From: Entamoeba invadens IP1
Taxonomy: Eukaryota; Evosea; Mastigamoebida; Endamoebidae
Assembly (NCBI RefSeq): GCF_000330505.1
Contig: NW_004191750.1
Coordinates: 675,076-739,075, forward strand
Direction: 5' to 3'
Length of the DNA stretch: 64,000 bases
Below the pieces are notes generated by a model. That model was given only the letters and a program-made list of their open reading frames with translations, did no database searches and was not told where the DNA came from. Position 1 is the stretch's first letter. Each line of letters opens with the position of its first letter. A program made the translations under genes and the position numbers. Positions 49,853-59,837 of this stretch are shown one piece after another.

Positions 49853-50980
49853 ATGATCTTTCTTTTTGTCTATAGCTCACTCTCTTTTTTATGTGGGCCG
49901 AGCGGAGTAAATATAACTGATAATATGATTGATGACGGATACTGTGATTGTCCAGAACTGAACGATGAACCCACAACTGGCGGTTGTTCAACTTCGAATA
50001 ACAAAAATTATTTTGAGTGCAAAAATCATGGTGTTAGTCTGCAGAAGATTCACTACAATCGAGTGAATGACAAGGTATGTGATTGTGATGACGGAACGGA
50101 CGAGAGGTATGGCTTTTGTGACGATATAGTAAAAACTAAAGTTAAAGAAAATCTCCATAAACTTCAAGAGAAACGGGAAAAGAAAAGTTTAATCTCAAAC
50201 GAGAGAGACACTATGACTCGAAGAGGTGTCGAGATTGTTGAAAAAGTGATTCAATTGGGATATAAGGCCTCTGACGAAATTGAAAAGATGAGGCAAACAG
50301 AACAAGTTCTTGAAAATGAGAGAAAGGCACGACTTGTTGAGATTTTTGAGGAGGAAAGAGCGGATGGGACACTTACACAACAACGAGAAAAGCAAATAGA
50401 AGAAGCAAAAAACTATTTTGTGAGTGAGGTTATCCCGTTTGGATTGAAAGAAGATGTTATATTATGGTTTAAAAAATACGACTTTCTGAATGTTCTATCT
50501 GACAGCAATCCCGAAGGCATCAACGACAAGACCTATTGTTTGATACGTCAAAAATTATCACAGATCCGATCTTTTATTTCAGACAACGATCGGGCCTTTG
50601 CGAGGAACTTTGCTTTCCAATCAGCGAAGAATGAAAACCATTTTTGTGTTCTTGGGTATTACGAACAGTGTTACACATACTCTACTTACAAAATGTGTAT
50701 TGGAGAGAATATAACAAACTCTGGAAAGGTCATTGGACTATTTCGAGGGGCTGCGGGAAAGAACGACTTATACACTTATTCACAAGGAGATGTCGTCACA
50801 CAAACTGTCGTTGTGTCCAAATGCGGAGAGAAAAACGGAATTCATAATGTGAAATCGACGGAACAGGGAAAGGAATTGATGTTGGTGACACCATGTGCTT
50901 GCACAGATGATGTACTTTTTGACGATATTGACAAACAAATCAAAGAAGTGAAAGACCAGTTAGAAATCATCGGGGAATAA
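49853..50980 (+). CDS. Glucosidase II beta subunit (PRKCSH/GTB1)
   Basis: 375 residues. Short hydrophobic leader (MIFLFVYSSLSFLCG). Two LDL-receptor-A-like Cys modules (about 18-92): IDDGYCDCPELNDEPTTGGC and NDKVCDCDDGTDERYGFC, the calcium-binding pattern of PRKCSH. A coiled coil follows (about 95-185). A mannose-6-phosphate-receptor-homology domain (about 255-350) has FCVLGYYEQCYTYSTYKMCI...GKVIGLFRGA and a late CACTDD. Known role: non-catalytic subunit that keeps glucosidase II in the ER and presents N-glycans for glucose trimming. Shorter than human (528) because the Glu-rich region is reduced. No KDEL-type end is visible (LEIIGE), so retention may differ. Confidence 0.92.
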   Translation: MIFLFVYSSLSFLCGPSGVNITDNMIDDGYCDCPELNDEPTTGGCSTSNNKNYFECKNHGVSLQKIHYNRVNDKVCDCDDGTDERYGFCDDIVKTKVKENLHKLQEKREKKSLISNERDTMTRRGVEIVEKVIQLGYKASDEIEKMRQTEQVLENERKARLVEIFEEERADGTLTQQREKQIEEAKNYFVSEVIPFGLKEDVILWFKKYDFLNVLSDSNPEGINDKTYCLIRQKLSQIRSFISDNDRAFARNFAFQSAKNENHFCVLGYYEQCYTYSTYKMCIGENITNSGKVIGLFRGAAGKNDLYTYSQGDVVTQTVVVSKCGEKNGIHNVKSTEQGKELMLVTPCACTDDVLFDDIDKQIKEVKDQLEIIGE

Positions 50981-52150
50981 TTCATTCATAGCATTAGTTT
51001 GTAAACAACGTACATCGATTCAATAAGTGTATTATATTTTGCTCACACTGTTAAAAGGAAGGAGAAGTGTATAATTAAACATGTAATGGACTTTAAAATT
51101 TAATAAATGAAATAAACAAATACAAATAATTTAAAAGGTGATGGAAAAGGAAGAACAACTCTTTTTGCGGTCGACAAAAACGAACCACAAACTCACCTTT
51201 TTTATCAGAGGAAAGAAGGTTAGCATTCACAAAGACCTTAGACAATTCCAGTCAAAAGTAATTAAGAAATCTATTTTAATTCTCAAATATTGTCTATTTA
51301 ATAATAACATAACTAATTAATTATAATACAATGAAATGAAAATGAATTGCAACACATTGTAGTAAATCAACAATACCAGTCAAAAAGTGTCTTTTTTAAC
51401 GTAATCAAATAAAAAACACATCTATTTTTTGTAAAGTAGAATGCGAAATTGTTTTTTTAATATCGAAAGTTATTTAAAATAAATTATATTTTAATTCCAC
51501 AAACAATTTAAATTCAAGAATATATTTTTAAATGAAGGACAAACCAGTTATCTATTCATTGTACCACAAATATACATTATTGACTGTAGTTATTTTATAA
51601 TAAAATTATTATAACAACTAGAATTGTCTTTTTTATAAAATAGAAATAGGAAAAAAAGTATTTATAAATTTTATCAGTTTGTTTTTAGTTGGTATTTTCA
51701 TAATGTGTATAGTTTAAATAGTATTAGAACAATTAAAAATATTGTTGTCAAAAACAAAGGTTGGGTATAAAAACAAAAAAATTTGTCATCTAATCGCCAC
51801 AATGATGAAAAACATGTTTGATTATCCGTGATAGTTAAAGCACTTTTCTGAGTGGCCAACAACCATTAAATGACATAATTAATTGCTTCTTGATTAATTT
51901 TTGGTTAATGTTTTAAAAACAAAGAATGATAATAATAATCATTATATTTGATACATGTAAACATTTCATTATCATTAATAAATTGTTTAAATAGACAAAT
52001 TTTTCATTGAAAACTTGATTTGTCAACTTTTCAAATAATTCATTTAAAAAACAGAAAAAAAAAATAATTATTTAAAATTATTTTTCTCTATTTCATGGTA
52101 TTTTTATAATAATTTCTAATAACTTAACTATAAATAATAAATATAAAAAA
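50981..52150. other. AT-rich intergenic region
   Basis: About 1.2 kb between glucosidase II beta and the tRNA gene. A 60-codon frame at 51138-51320 (MEKEEQLFLRSTKTNHKLTF...) looks slightly protein-like but is not supported by homology or context. The rest is A/T runs. The tRNA terminator lies at its right edge. Confidence 0.5.
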
Positions 52151-52221
52151 TGCACTAACCGGGACTTGAACCCGGATCTCCACCTTGGGAGGGTGAAATT
52201 CTGCCCTTAGACCATTAGTGC
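52151..52221 (-). tRNA. tRNA-Gly (anticodon CCC)
   Basis: 71 nt. Acceptor stem GCACTAA (52221 inward) pairs perfectly with TTAGTGC, discriminator A at 52151. The anticodon arm TCACC-CTCCCAA-GGTGG gives anticodon CCC with one G-U at its base. The T arm is CCGGG-TTCAAGT-CCCGG. The body is close to eukaryotic tRNA-Gly(CCC). No intron and no encoded CCA. Downstream on the minus strand comes T6 (complement of AAAAAA 52145-52150), a Pol III terminator. It stands alone among protein genes, whereas most Entamoeba tRNA genes sit in tandem arrays. Confidence 0.96.
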
Positions 52222-52289
52222 TTTCTTGATACTCATATTGAAATTGACTTGTGGGTGTGTAAAGACTTCAATGTGAAGAATCAAGTCAA

Positions 52290-53057
52290 TTAGTGTTTTG
52301 TGAGATAAGCAGCAACGCCTTCTGGTGTTGGTTTCATTGTGTCTTTTCCTGGTTTCCAGTTGAGTGGGCAGACATCGCCATGTTCGTCCGAGAACTTGAT
52401 TGCTTCGATGATTCTCTTTGTCTCGTCTGTGTTTCTTCCAATTCCGTTGTCGTTGACTTGCATGTATCTGACAATCCCCTTTGTGTCGACAATGACATAC
52501 CCACGTCGTGCAATGCCGTCAGCCACATTGTACATGTTGTATCTCATGCTGATGCACTTCTTGATATCAGAAACAAGTGGGAACGAAAGCTTTCCAACAC
52601 CGCCGTGCTCCTTTGGTGCCTCGGTCCACGCCTTGTGGCAGAAGACGGAGTCGACTGAGATGCCAACAAACTGGACATCATTCATCTCCTCTGCAAGTTT
52701 GGAGTATCCCATCATCTCTGTTGGGCAGACAAAAGTCCAGTCGAGTGGGTAGAACAACAACACAATGAACTTGCCCTTGTACTCAGACATGTCAAAGTCC
52801 TTGATTGCACCACACGGACAAAGGCACTGCGCTTTGATCTCTGGCGCTTCTTCGCCAACTTGCACTTTTGGCACAATTCTCAGAAAGTCTTCATACGCCT
52901 TCTTTGCTGGACACTCTTTCTCACACGTGAAATGTTTGTCTTTGCTTTCAGTTGGCTGTTTATAGAGTGGGTAACGTGTCACCGACACAGAGTACAATGA
53001 CTCATTCCACTTCACGTGTCCAGAATGTAATTGTATTTTTGAAAAGATAAATTGCAT
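52290..53057 (-). CDS. 2-Cys perox i redoxin with N-terminal extension
   Basis: 255 residues. Peroxidatic Cys111 in FYPLDWTFVCPTE and resolving Cys230 in GDVCPLNWKPGKDTMKPTPE make it a typical 2-Cys peroxiredoxin (Prx1/AhpC group). Known reaction: reduction of hydroperoxides with electrons from thioredoxin, encoded at 6.7-7.2 kb. The ~65-residue N-terminal extension carries CEKEC, and CLCPCG follows near residue 78; Cys-rich N-termini are a known Entamoeba feature. The first 40 residues (MQFIFSKIQLHSGHVKWNES...) are unlike other family members, so the true start could be a later codon. Codon use is strongly biased, suggesting high expression. It lies 68 bp from the tRNA gene. Confidence 0.95.
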   Translation of the reverse strand: MQFIFSKIQLHSGHVKWNESLYSVSVTRYPLYKQPTESKDKHFTCEKECPAKKAYEDFLRIVPKVQVGEEAPEIKAQCLCPCGAIKDFDMSEYKGKFIVLLFYPLDWTFVCPTEMMGYSKLAEEMNDVQFVGISVDSVFCHKAWTEAPKEHGGVGKLSFPLVSDIKKCISMRYNMYNVADGIARRGYVIVDTKGIVRYMQVNDNGIGRNTDETKRIIEAIKFSDEHGDVCPLNWKPGKDTMKPTPEGVAAYLTKH

Positions 53058-53625
53058 TTTAATTGTAAATAGATAATATAGTATTTATTTGGTTATCAAT
53101 ATCATACAACTTCTTTGAGTAGTTTTGTGTAACTTTTGGTTTTAATTGTTACATGTGTGTGATTGGCTTTTTGTGTTCTCCACAATAATTACATTTCAAT
53201 TACTTTTGACACATCTCACCATTTCACAATTTGTCATAATCAGAAGACCACATTGCGATAGAAACTTTGACGCATCATCTCAAACTGTTTTTTTATATTA
53301 ATAATAATTTATAAATTTTAAATACAATAAGACCTCGATTATTTCCAATTTTTTTATTTTAAAAACCTCGACAGTTTCCAAATTAAACAAATTTAATTTT
53401 GTTGTAAATTGTTATATAGTTAATAAATCTCTTTTTCATAATAAAAAATAAACTAATATTATATAACACCTTTAATTATCAATAAATTTAAAACCCTACA
53501 AAAATCAAATAATACAATATCAAATATTTTATTATTTGATATAATAAATTTAACTATTATTAATAGTAAATAGTGGGTTCTTCGAATTGATACAAAAACA
53601 ACAGAATAACACAGTTATAATACAT
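53058..53625. other. Intergenic spacer with a solo transposon-end-like sequence
   Basis: AT-rich spacer holding the peroxiredoxin promoter (left) and cyclin 3' region (right). It contains the pogo-like end sequence at 53325-53376 (separate entry). No gene seen. Confidence 0.5.
53325..53376. repeat. Possible solo pogo/Tigger-type terminal sequence
   Basis: After a TA dinucleotide (53323-53324) the sequence reads CAATAAGACCTCGATTATTT then CC, resembling the CAGT-x-x-x-ACCTCGATAA start of pogo/Tigger-like elements. A second copy of the core (ACCTCGACAGTTTCCAAATT) follows at 53365-53384. I found no matching opposite end in this window, so it may be the stub of a deleted element or a chance match. 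Confidence 0.35.
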
Positions 53626-54717
53626 TCAGTCGAAGTTTTTAACATCCCCATTATCCCAGAAACATTGCGCCTTCGTATTTTTCGATTGTATATTTTTTGA
53701 AACGTGTTCGTGTTTCTGCCGGTGGGCAACGATTAAGTGGACAAACCTTTGGCAGACCAAGAACGACGGCACGGTCTTGCTAAGTAAACAAAACTGCATC
53801 TTTGGTATAAAGTCCAGCGCAACCTCTTTCACGTCTTCTTTTCTCATCAGGATACACTTTTGGTACCTTCCGTCCCACAAATTGACGAAATGACAGATAT
53901 CCCTCGCAAAGAAGAACGCAGCGGACGCAATACCACTCGACGCATTAGTAGTGAACACCGGATCGATGGCCATTACCGACATAAAAATAAGACTCGCCTC
54001 TACAATAGGGTGATTTCTCCTATCCTGAGCATAAGGAGGGTATCCCGCGGCTTGCCACAGTAAAGACAAAAAGTCAAATACAGTGGGGTGGTCGGGGTGG
54101 AAAAACCCCGTGTTGGTGAGTTTATACTCCATAGCTTTAATTGATTCAGTTGAGTATTTTCCATCGCACATTTTGAGAGCGGCTTCATTCCCAATTTCGA
54201 TGTCCTGGTACCGTGCTGCTAAGATTAAGGAAGTGAGAAAGAGTAACCCAAGTTCGTCCGAGTTGACGACGCGCCGGGACGAATACAAGTCGACGTAGCA
54301 CAACGCTTGAAACTCGATTTTTGCAGAAAATTTGAAGTAGTCGCACGTTCTAAAAAGCCAGTCAACCATCTGTGGACGCATGAAAGGAGTTGCTATAGAG
54401 AGGTCCGGTGCTGGTAAGGAAGTTTGCTTTTCTCTTAACACTCGACAAATGTCTTGAAACTCAGGTGTTATTCGTCGCTTTTTCTCTAATACAGTTGCCT
54501 TTTGTGAAGATGGGACAAAAGCGCTGATGGGTCGAATCGGCTTAGCTGATGCTATCGCCTCTTGCGCACACATGTTTGAACTTTTTAGTTCATTCGGGTT
54601 TTTGTCGTTGCAAAGAAAACGTGGGACCTCGTGGCGATGCGCGGCACGACTCGACCTTTTTAATTCGGCAAAAACCGTTGAATTGTATTGAAAAAAAACA
54701 CCATTTGCTCCATCCAC
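53626..54717 (-). CDS. Cyclin (mitotic A/B-like)
   Basis: 363 residues. The cyclin box spans about 105-330. MRPQMVDWLFRTCDYFKFSA matches the MRAILVDWL...F hallmark; SSRRVVNSDELGLLFLTSLI and AARYQDIEIGNEAAL match the L-x-L-x-A-x-x-x-A-x-K-Y-E-E region; the second fold begins near TVFDFLSLLWQAAG. The first 90 residues are basic and low in structure; no clear D-box or KEN box is seen (RVLREKQTSL is the nearest, unlike RxxLxxxxN). Known role: activating subunit of a cyclin-dependent kinase. With the Wee1-like kinase at 46-47 kb it covers two parts of mitotic control. Single exon. Confidence 0.85.
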   Translation of the reverse strand: MDGANGVFFQYNSTVFAELKRSSRAAHRHEVPRFLCNDKNPNELKSSNMCAQEAIASAKPIRPISAFVPSSQKATVLEKKRRITPEFQDICRVLREKQTSLPAPDLSIATPFMRPQMVDWLFRTCDYFKFSAKIEFQALCYVDLYSSRRVVNSDELGLLFLTSLILAARYQDIEIGNEAALKMCDGKYSTESIKAMEYKLTNTGFFHPDHPTVFDFLSLLWQAAGYPPYAQDRRNHPIVEASLIFMSVMAIDPVFTTNASSGIASAAFFFARDICHFVNLWDGRYQKCILMRKEDVKEVALDFIPKMQFCLLSKTVPSFLVCQRFVHLIVAHRQKHEHVSKNIQSKNTKAQCFWDNGDVKNFD

Positions 54718-55462
54718 TTTTTAGTGGTTCCTTTTTTTCAATTTGGGGGTCTGTTTTTATTTGATTTTCATCTGATTTCAGTCTAATTTATTTCACGGTT
54801 ATTTGTTTGTTTTACGGGATTTTATGATACCAAAAATACTCTTCAAATTGAAGGAAGTCAAAGAATAGTTTGGTGACTAAAACGTGATTTTGCCATGCTT
54901 TATTTTGAGCGGTAAATACTGTTGGTTTTATAACGGCCGTCTCATGCGAACTACTCCGGGATATTTTCGTGAAATATTCGATTCTCTGCTACTTATAGAT
55001 CGTCAAAAACACAAAATTAAAATCATTTTTATCAATAAGAAAAAAATGCGGAAAAAGTGGGAAATCGTATTAAAAACTATTTGGACTAAAAAAATGCACT
55101 TTTGGTAGATTTTTCTTAAATAAAATTGTTATTTATAAAAAAATATCATTTTTTATTCATTTTAATAATACTATAAATATATTAATATTTTATAAATTAT
55201 TAAATTGTTATGAATAATAGTTTTTTTTATAGAAAAGTATTTAATTATTCAAAATATTTAAAATATGGCAACCCTATTCAATAATTCCTCAAATTAAAAA
55301 AAATTAAATAGCAATAACTAAACAAAATCTATAATTATTAATATAGTTTATTAATTAATATTTTTTCTAATAAAAAAAAAACTAGTTATTAAATTATTAA
55401 ATTATATAATATCATATATATGACATCAAAAAATAACTATAAAAGAACTTTGAAATAAACAT
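54718..55462. other. Intergenic region with an orphan exon-like piece
   Basis: About 0.75 kb between the divergent cyclin and 55.5-kb genes. It holds the exon-like stretch at 54812-54988 (separate entry). The rest is A/T-rich. Confidence 0.5.
54812..54988 (-). pseudogene. Orphan last-exon-like coding stretch
   Basis: Directly after a TAG acceptor-like word (54991-54989) a minus-strand frame of 58 codons runs to TAA 54814-54812 with protein-like text (QRIEYFTKISRSSSHETAVI; QNKAWQNHVLVTKLFFDFLQ). It has no start codon, and I find no upstream exon with a GTTTGT donor in the 800 bp before it. It is G/C-richer than its surroundings. Probably the remnant of a lost gene or transposon; an unrecognised upstream exon is the alternative. 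The cyclin start lies 95 bp further on. Confidence 0.3.
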
Positions 55463-55875
55463 ATGGAAAAAATACATGAAAAACTTTTCTATTTGAAGAA
55501 TAAGGTAAACAAAGAATGTGTGGTGGTTCTTGGACGAAAAGCTCTTTTAGTTTACCCATCACGTGATTTGATATTATCTTCAACAAATGGCCCAACATAT
55601 GTAATATTATATACTTCTATTAAGAGCATGGAAATAGGGAGACGTTTGTTATATTTAATAATATATAATATTGTACTTACAATTTCATCTCAATTTTCAA
55701 CTTATAAGTAGAATGTTGTATCACTATTAAACACATTGATGATTCTATTATATCAAGTAACTTAATTTTGTTCGATGAAGACTACACCACACTACAAATA
55801 CTATATAATATGATATATGATTCTATCACAAATGAACCCCCAAATTTGATCAAATTTGAATTACTCACCTCTTAA
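55463..55875 (+). CDS. Small hypothetical protein, two exons, PH-like fold suggested
   Basis: Exon 1 55463-55643, intron 55644-55711 (GTTTGT...AAGTAG, 68 nt, phase 1), exon 2 55712-55875: 114 residues. The unspliced frame ends in hydrophobic nonsense, while the spliced one gives even beta-strand text (LFYLKNKVNKECVVVLGRKA; YVILYTSIKSMEIGRRQCCI; NLILFDEDYTTLQILYNMIY) with one C-terminal helix, as in small PH-like or Bles03-type folds. No family can be named. The exact splice words and continuous phase make the gene likely. Confidence 0.6.
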
Positions 55876-55936
55876 AAGTCATTTACTTGTTATTACTATT
55901 TACGTTGTTTGGCAACAAAAAAGACTAAAAACAAAA

Positions 55937-56377
55937 TTAATACAGAGCGTTGGTTGTTGAATTTTTCTTGATCATTTCCCCAAGCATTTTATTTCGCTTG
56001 TCCCCATCTTTTTTTAGTTGGTCAACTCTTTGCATTATTTCGTTTATAGCGTCTTGTTCCTCACTATCGACACTCTCTTCTTCTTCAAAGTCATCGTCAC
56101 CTATGTCTTCGTCCAAATCAAAAACACCGTCTTCTTGTTGATCAACACTTTGATGTGTTTCTTCTTCATTTTCTTGCTCTTCCAACACCATTGGAGTGTG
56201 CATTGGCGTCACAACTAGCAACGGTGAAAATTCGTGGCAGAAGGTTGGCATAGACGATGTGAGAGGTGAGTTGAATGAGTTATTCGCTGGTGAGAAGTTA
56301 GATAAATAGTTCACAGCGACGTGTTGTGAAGCTAAAGGCACGGGTCGGTATGTAATGATTGGGTTTTGTGCGTCCAT
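55937..56377 (-). CDS. Acidic hypothetical protein
   Basis: 146 residues. The N-terminal 65 residues are Pro/Ser/Asn-rich (PANNSFNSPLTSSMPTF), the centre is strongly acidic (DLDEDIGDDDFEEEESVDSE), and the end is a short basic coiled coil (INEIMQRVDQLKKDGDKRNK). No known domain. The layout is like a transcription or chromatin adaptor, but that is only a composition argument. Its ATG lies 15 bp after the stop of the 56.4-56.7 kb ORF and in the same frame, so the two might once have been one gene. Confidence 0.55.
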   Translation of the reverse strand: MDAQNPIITYRPVPLASQHVAVNYLSNFSPANNSFNSPLTSSMPTFCHEFSPLLVVTPMHTPMVLEEQENEEETHQSVDQQEDGVFDLDEDIGDDDFEEEESVDSEEQDAINEIMQRVDQLKKDGDKRNKMLGEMIKKNSTTNALY

Positions 56378-56392
56378 CGTTTGCTATACTTT

Positions 56393-56669
56393 TCAAAGAT
56401 GGAGTTGTTCTTGTGGAGGAGCCCGTGTTCTAATTTTTTCGGTTCTAAACCTGTTTGTAGAATCGAATGATATATGTTCTTTGATGTTGTCGTAACTTCC
56501 TTTCGCCCTTGAAATTTTTTGCTTTGAATTGCGTTGGTTGTGGTATACAATGTCGGGAAATATCTCTTTATACACCTTGTTTTGTAAACTGTTGAATTCA
56601 AAACTTTCTTTGAAGTTCTTTGTAACTTTTCTTTACAATAATTGCGATGTTTTCCCGGTCATTAAACAT
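56393..56669 (-). CDS. Small hypothetical ORF needing a +1 shift or a 16-nt splice
   Basis: ATG 56669 opens 22 codons (MFNDRENIAIIVKKSYKELQ...) to AAG-TTT-TGA. One base later, a long codon-like frame reads EFNSLQNKVYKEIFPDIVYH and on to TGA at 56395-56393. Three explanations fit: a +1 indel at the TTTT run, programmed +1 frameshifting at TTT-TGA, or removal of the 16 nt GTTTTGAATTCAACAG, which also restores the frame. The joined product would be about 86-91 residues. No family recognised; it is not an ornithine-decarboxylase antizyme by content. Confidence 0.4.
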
Positions 56670-57213
56670 TATTATAGCTGTTGTACTACCAAAACAGTTT
56701 TGTTTAATTCTTAAAATACAATATAATATATTTTATAGTTAAAGTATTATCTATTATTGTTTTTTTTGTGAGTAAAATTCAACTTTTTCTACAAAATAAT
56801 ACTTGTCTTCGAAGTTTTTTTTCTATTTTTAAATAAACTCCAAAGTTTTTTTGGTTGATCTGTTTATTGCAATATTTATCATTTATTGGTGTGTGTGTGT
56901 TTTTTGGGCTGTGTAAAGTATTATACAAATTAAACTTCTAAAAAATGGGAAAAGTATTTAATAAAACAAGGTTTACCCAATTTGATATAAATTAAATTAT
57001 TTGAAATGTAATTATGAGTGGTAATAATTATTGTTTTAAAAACTAAAATAATATCAAACATATATTATTTTACACTTTTTAAATATAGAAACGAAATAGT
57101 TAATTGTAGTTATTTTATAGTTTTTGGAAAAATAAAAAAGAAATTTCTTTTTTTATATATTTTTATATCAATTAGTTATAACAAAAAAATATATATATAT
57201 CCCCTTATATATA
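56670..57213. other. AT-rich intergenic spacer
   Basis: About 0.5 kb between the 56.4-56.7 kb ORF and the left end of the pogo-like transposon. A short GT run near 56891-56900. No gene seen. Confidence 0.5.
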
Positions 57214-58431
57214 CAGTTATGATAAAAACCAGTGCAACTTAAGCAAAAATGGGGTTACTGAGTTAAATAATTCTAAAAAAAGAAGAATAACATTATTTCT
57301 AAAATGTTTTAAGATTAATAATAAAATTATTAAAAAACTTACATTAATTATGTTATTGTTTTATTGTTTTATTTATTATAAAAGAAGAATTAAAAACATA
57401 AAAGAAATAACAAAGCTATCCATTTACAAATTAAAAAACGCAATCGTGATATTGTTGAACTCGGAACATTTGGGGTTAGTCCAAAATTGTTACTGACAGC
57501 AAAGGCGTGGGTTTGGAATTAAAAGTCCGAAAAATAAAAGTACTACTATGTGTATGTGTTCATTGAACAATTTCTATGTTATGAATTGAATAGAAAGGTC
57601 AGCGGACAAGTGTGTGGCTATTAACGAAAAATAATTCATTCAACCCGACGACTAAGGTTTTAGGTGAAGCTGGAATGATTTTGAAGATAAAAAATTCTTA
57701 AATAACCCAGTTTTTCTTGTGGAATGTCAGACTTTAAAAACCTAGTTTTCGTGCACCTTTTTTTCATTTGTATAGTTCAATTGTTTGTAACTTTTTAATC
57801 CTGTTTTTTGCATGTTATTTCCTTCTTGTTTATGATTAATAAAAAATGATTTTTTTAAAAAATGCATAATATCAATCATTTATAAAGGTAAAAATGTTGT
57901 TTTGGGAAGACCATCTTATATCAATTAAAAATTTAAAAGCCATAATTTGAACAAAACAAGAAAAAACCTCAAAAATAGCTTTGATGTGTTTACTTTTTAT
58001 CGAAAAACTTAATTGTCATTTCTTTCGCCAAAATGATACCATCTTTTTTACTAACACTTAATAATAAAAATACCACAAATTTTAATTAATTAATTTGTTT
58101 GGTTGGTTTTTTAGTATTTTAGTATTCGAAGTGTTGATTAACCAACACTTTAAAAGTGATTTGTAGTTCAAATAAACAAATAATGAAAGACTTATCACGT
58201 TGGTCCGAATCAATAATTGGAAATAATGTTCTGTTATAGTAAATTTCAACATAATATAGATTGACAATCGAGCTCACAAAAAATATTATAGAGAGGTGAG
58301 TAAAAAATAAAATGACAAAACAATTTTCATCTTAGTGTTATTGTAAAAATTTATGAGTTAAACAAAAAAATAAAGCAAAAGTCCTATTATCTAGATAAGT
58401 CTTGAAATTATCAAATCTCTATCTTCTTGAC

Positions 58432-59760
58432 TTAACAATCTTTGGCTGTTAGAAATGTTCTGGATGTTACGAACAATTGGTTTTCTCTCTTTTGTCGTCT
58501 CCGTTCTGGTGGACGTTGTTGAACTCGCTTCATTTCATTGAATCTCACATTTTCGCTTCTAATTGGATTACGTTCTGGTCCGAATACAGGATGAGATATG
58601 TGCTCCACCATTGGAATCAAAACACATCTGTTTACATCCTCTTCTGCAACCGGAGACCCAAAAATTCCTGGATATGTCTGACACACAATTCTCGCCTTTT
58701 GTGGGACAATGATTGACTCTTTTTTGATGGACAGTTTATGTCGGTCTTGTAAGTGATACCACATTGCTGAAAAGCAGAGACAACGTTTTGTCTCGTTGTT
58801 GCCGCCTGAAATGCAGACAACATTGAGATGAGTCTATTCATGAGAAAAGTTCCTCTTTTATCTCTTACATTCTTTGTAATGGTTTCTCCTTCCACTTCAT
58901 CAACTTCCTCCTCCTCCACCACTTCCTCCATATCAAGTTGTTCCTCAAATACATTTTCAGTGCTTTTGTTTTCAATGTCATCTTCATCTTTGACTACTTG
59001 AGTAACATACTCACAGTACCGTCTTAGTTGGTTCTTACAAGAACCAAAGACACCCACGTCAAGACTTTGCGTCATATGGCTTGAGTGAGGAACAAGAAAG
59101 ATTAACTCAATGTTATTTTCCTCGCATAATACTCTTAGGTCTTCGTTGACGTGACAACTGCATCCATCTATGATAAAAGCCGCTTTTTCATTAAAGTCAC
59201 CAATTGTTTGACGGAGTTCATAACGTTTTTTGATTATGTAAGTTAGAGCGACATCTCAAAACCACACCAAAAATATATCAGTGCTTATAAATCCATTCTT
59301 CGTGTTGTATATTTTTATCGAAGAGTCGTCATATCTGTTGTCATATAATACAACATTCACTGTTTTGTTTGGCACAACAGTTCCTGGAGTCAACACATCA
59401 CCACTCAACGCTATGCATCCTATCAGTGTTGTTCTTCTCCCTGCTCTGCTTAGTCCAATTTTAAGTGTTCCGTGCATTCTTTGTTCTCCCTTGTTGACGT
59501 ACACTTTCACGGCTTTTCTGTCTGCGAATGGTTGTGTTCCCATCTCATCTTCATTTAAAACAAGTGCTGGATGAAGACCAACTATTTTTTGTAATGTAAC
59601 ATTGTAAAATTCTTTAATATCTTTTTCTTCCACCTTCACTCTGAAATTTTCGTCGGGTATTCCTAAAACGTATTCAAACAGTTTCAATCCCATTATGTAT
59701 CTATGGAGATTTGATTTTGACACCATCATTTGCAATTCATTGGTGCAAAATTAGAATACA
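58432..59760 (-). pseudogene. Pogo-like transposase, DDE_1 catalytic region, damaged
   Basis: One frame runs from about 59745 to a stop at 58632 with a single TGA at 59258-59256. It holds the family motifs of pogo/Tigger/jerky transposases: HPALVLNEDEMGTQPF (first Asp), KAAFIIDGCSCHVNEDLRVL (second Asp) and FLVPHSSHMTQSLDVGVFGS (third Asp). So all three catalytic acids survive. An acidic insert follows. Downstream the coding text shifts to another frame (58764-58432: FGSPVAEEDVNRCVLIPMVE ... PPERRRQKREN). Known role: cut-and-paste movement at TA sites. At least one nonsense and one frameshift mutation are present. Confidence 0.85.
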
Positions 59761-59810
59761 TTAAGACTTGTTACTGCTAAACCGACTTTCCTGTGATCAA
59801 AAATGTATTT

Positions 59811-59837
59811 TAAACTGTTTTTCAAAAGTCGGTACTG
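59811..59837 (+). repeat. Left copy of a 27-bp inverted duplication inside the transposon
   Basis: TAAACTGTTTTTCAAAAGTC then GGTACTG. The exact reverse complement lies at 60789-60815, where it forms part of the N-terminal transposase frame. The interval between the copies is 951 bp. Confidence 0.85.

Noticed and set aside
56393..56669. Ornithine decarboxylase antizyme, suggested by the +1 shift site at TTT-TGA
   Set aside because: The downstream protein text has no antizyme features; only the frame break is similar.
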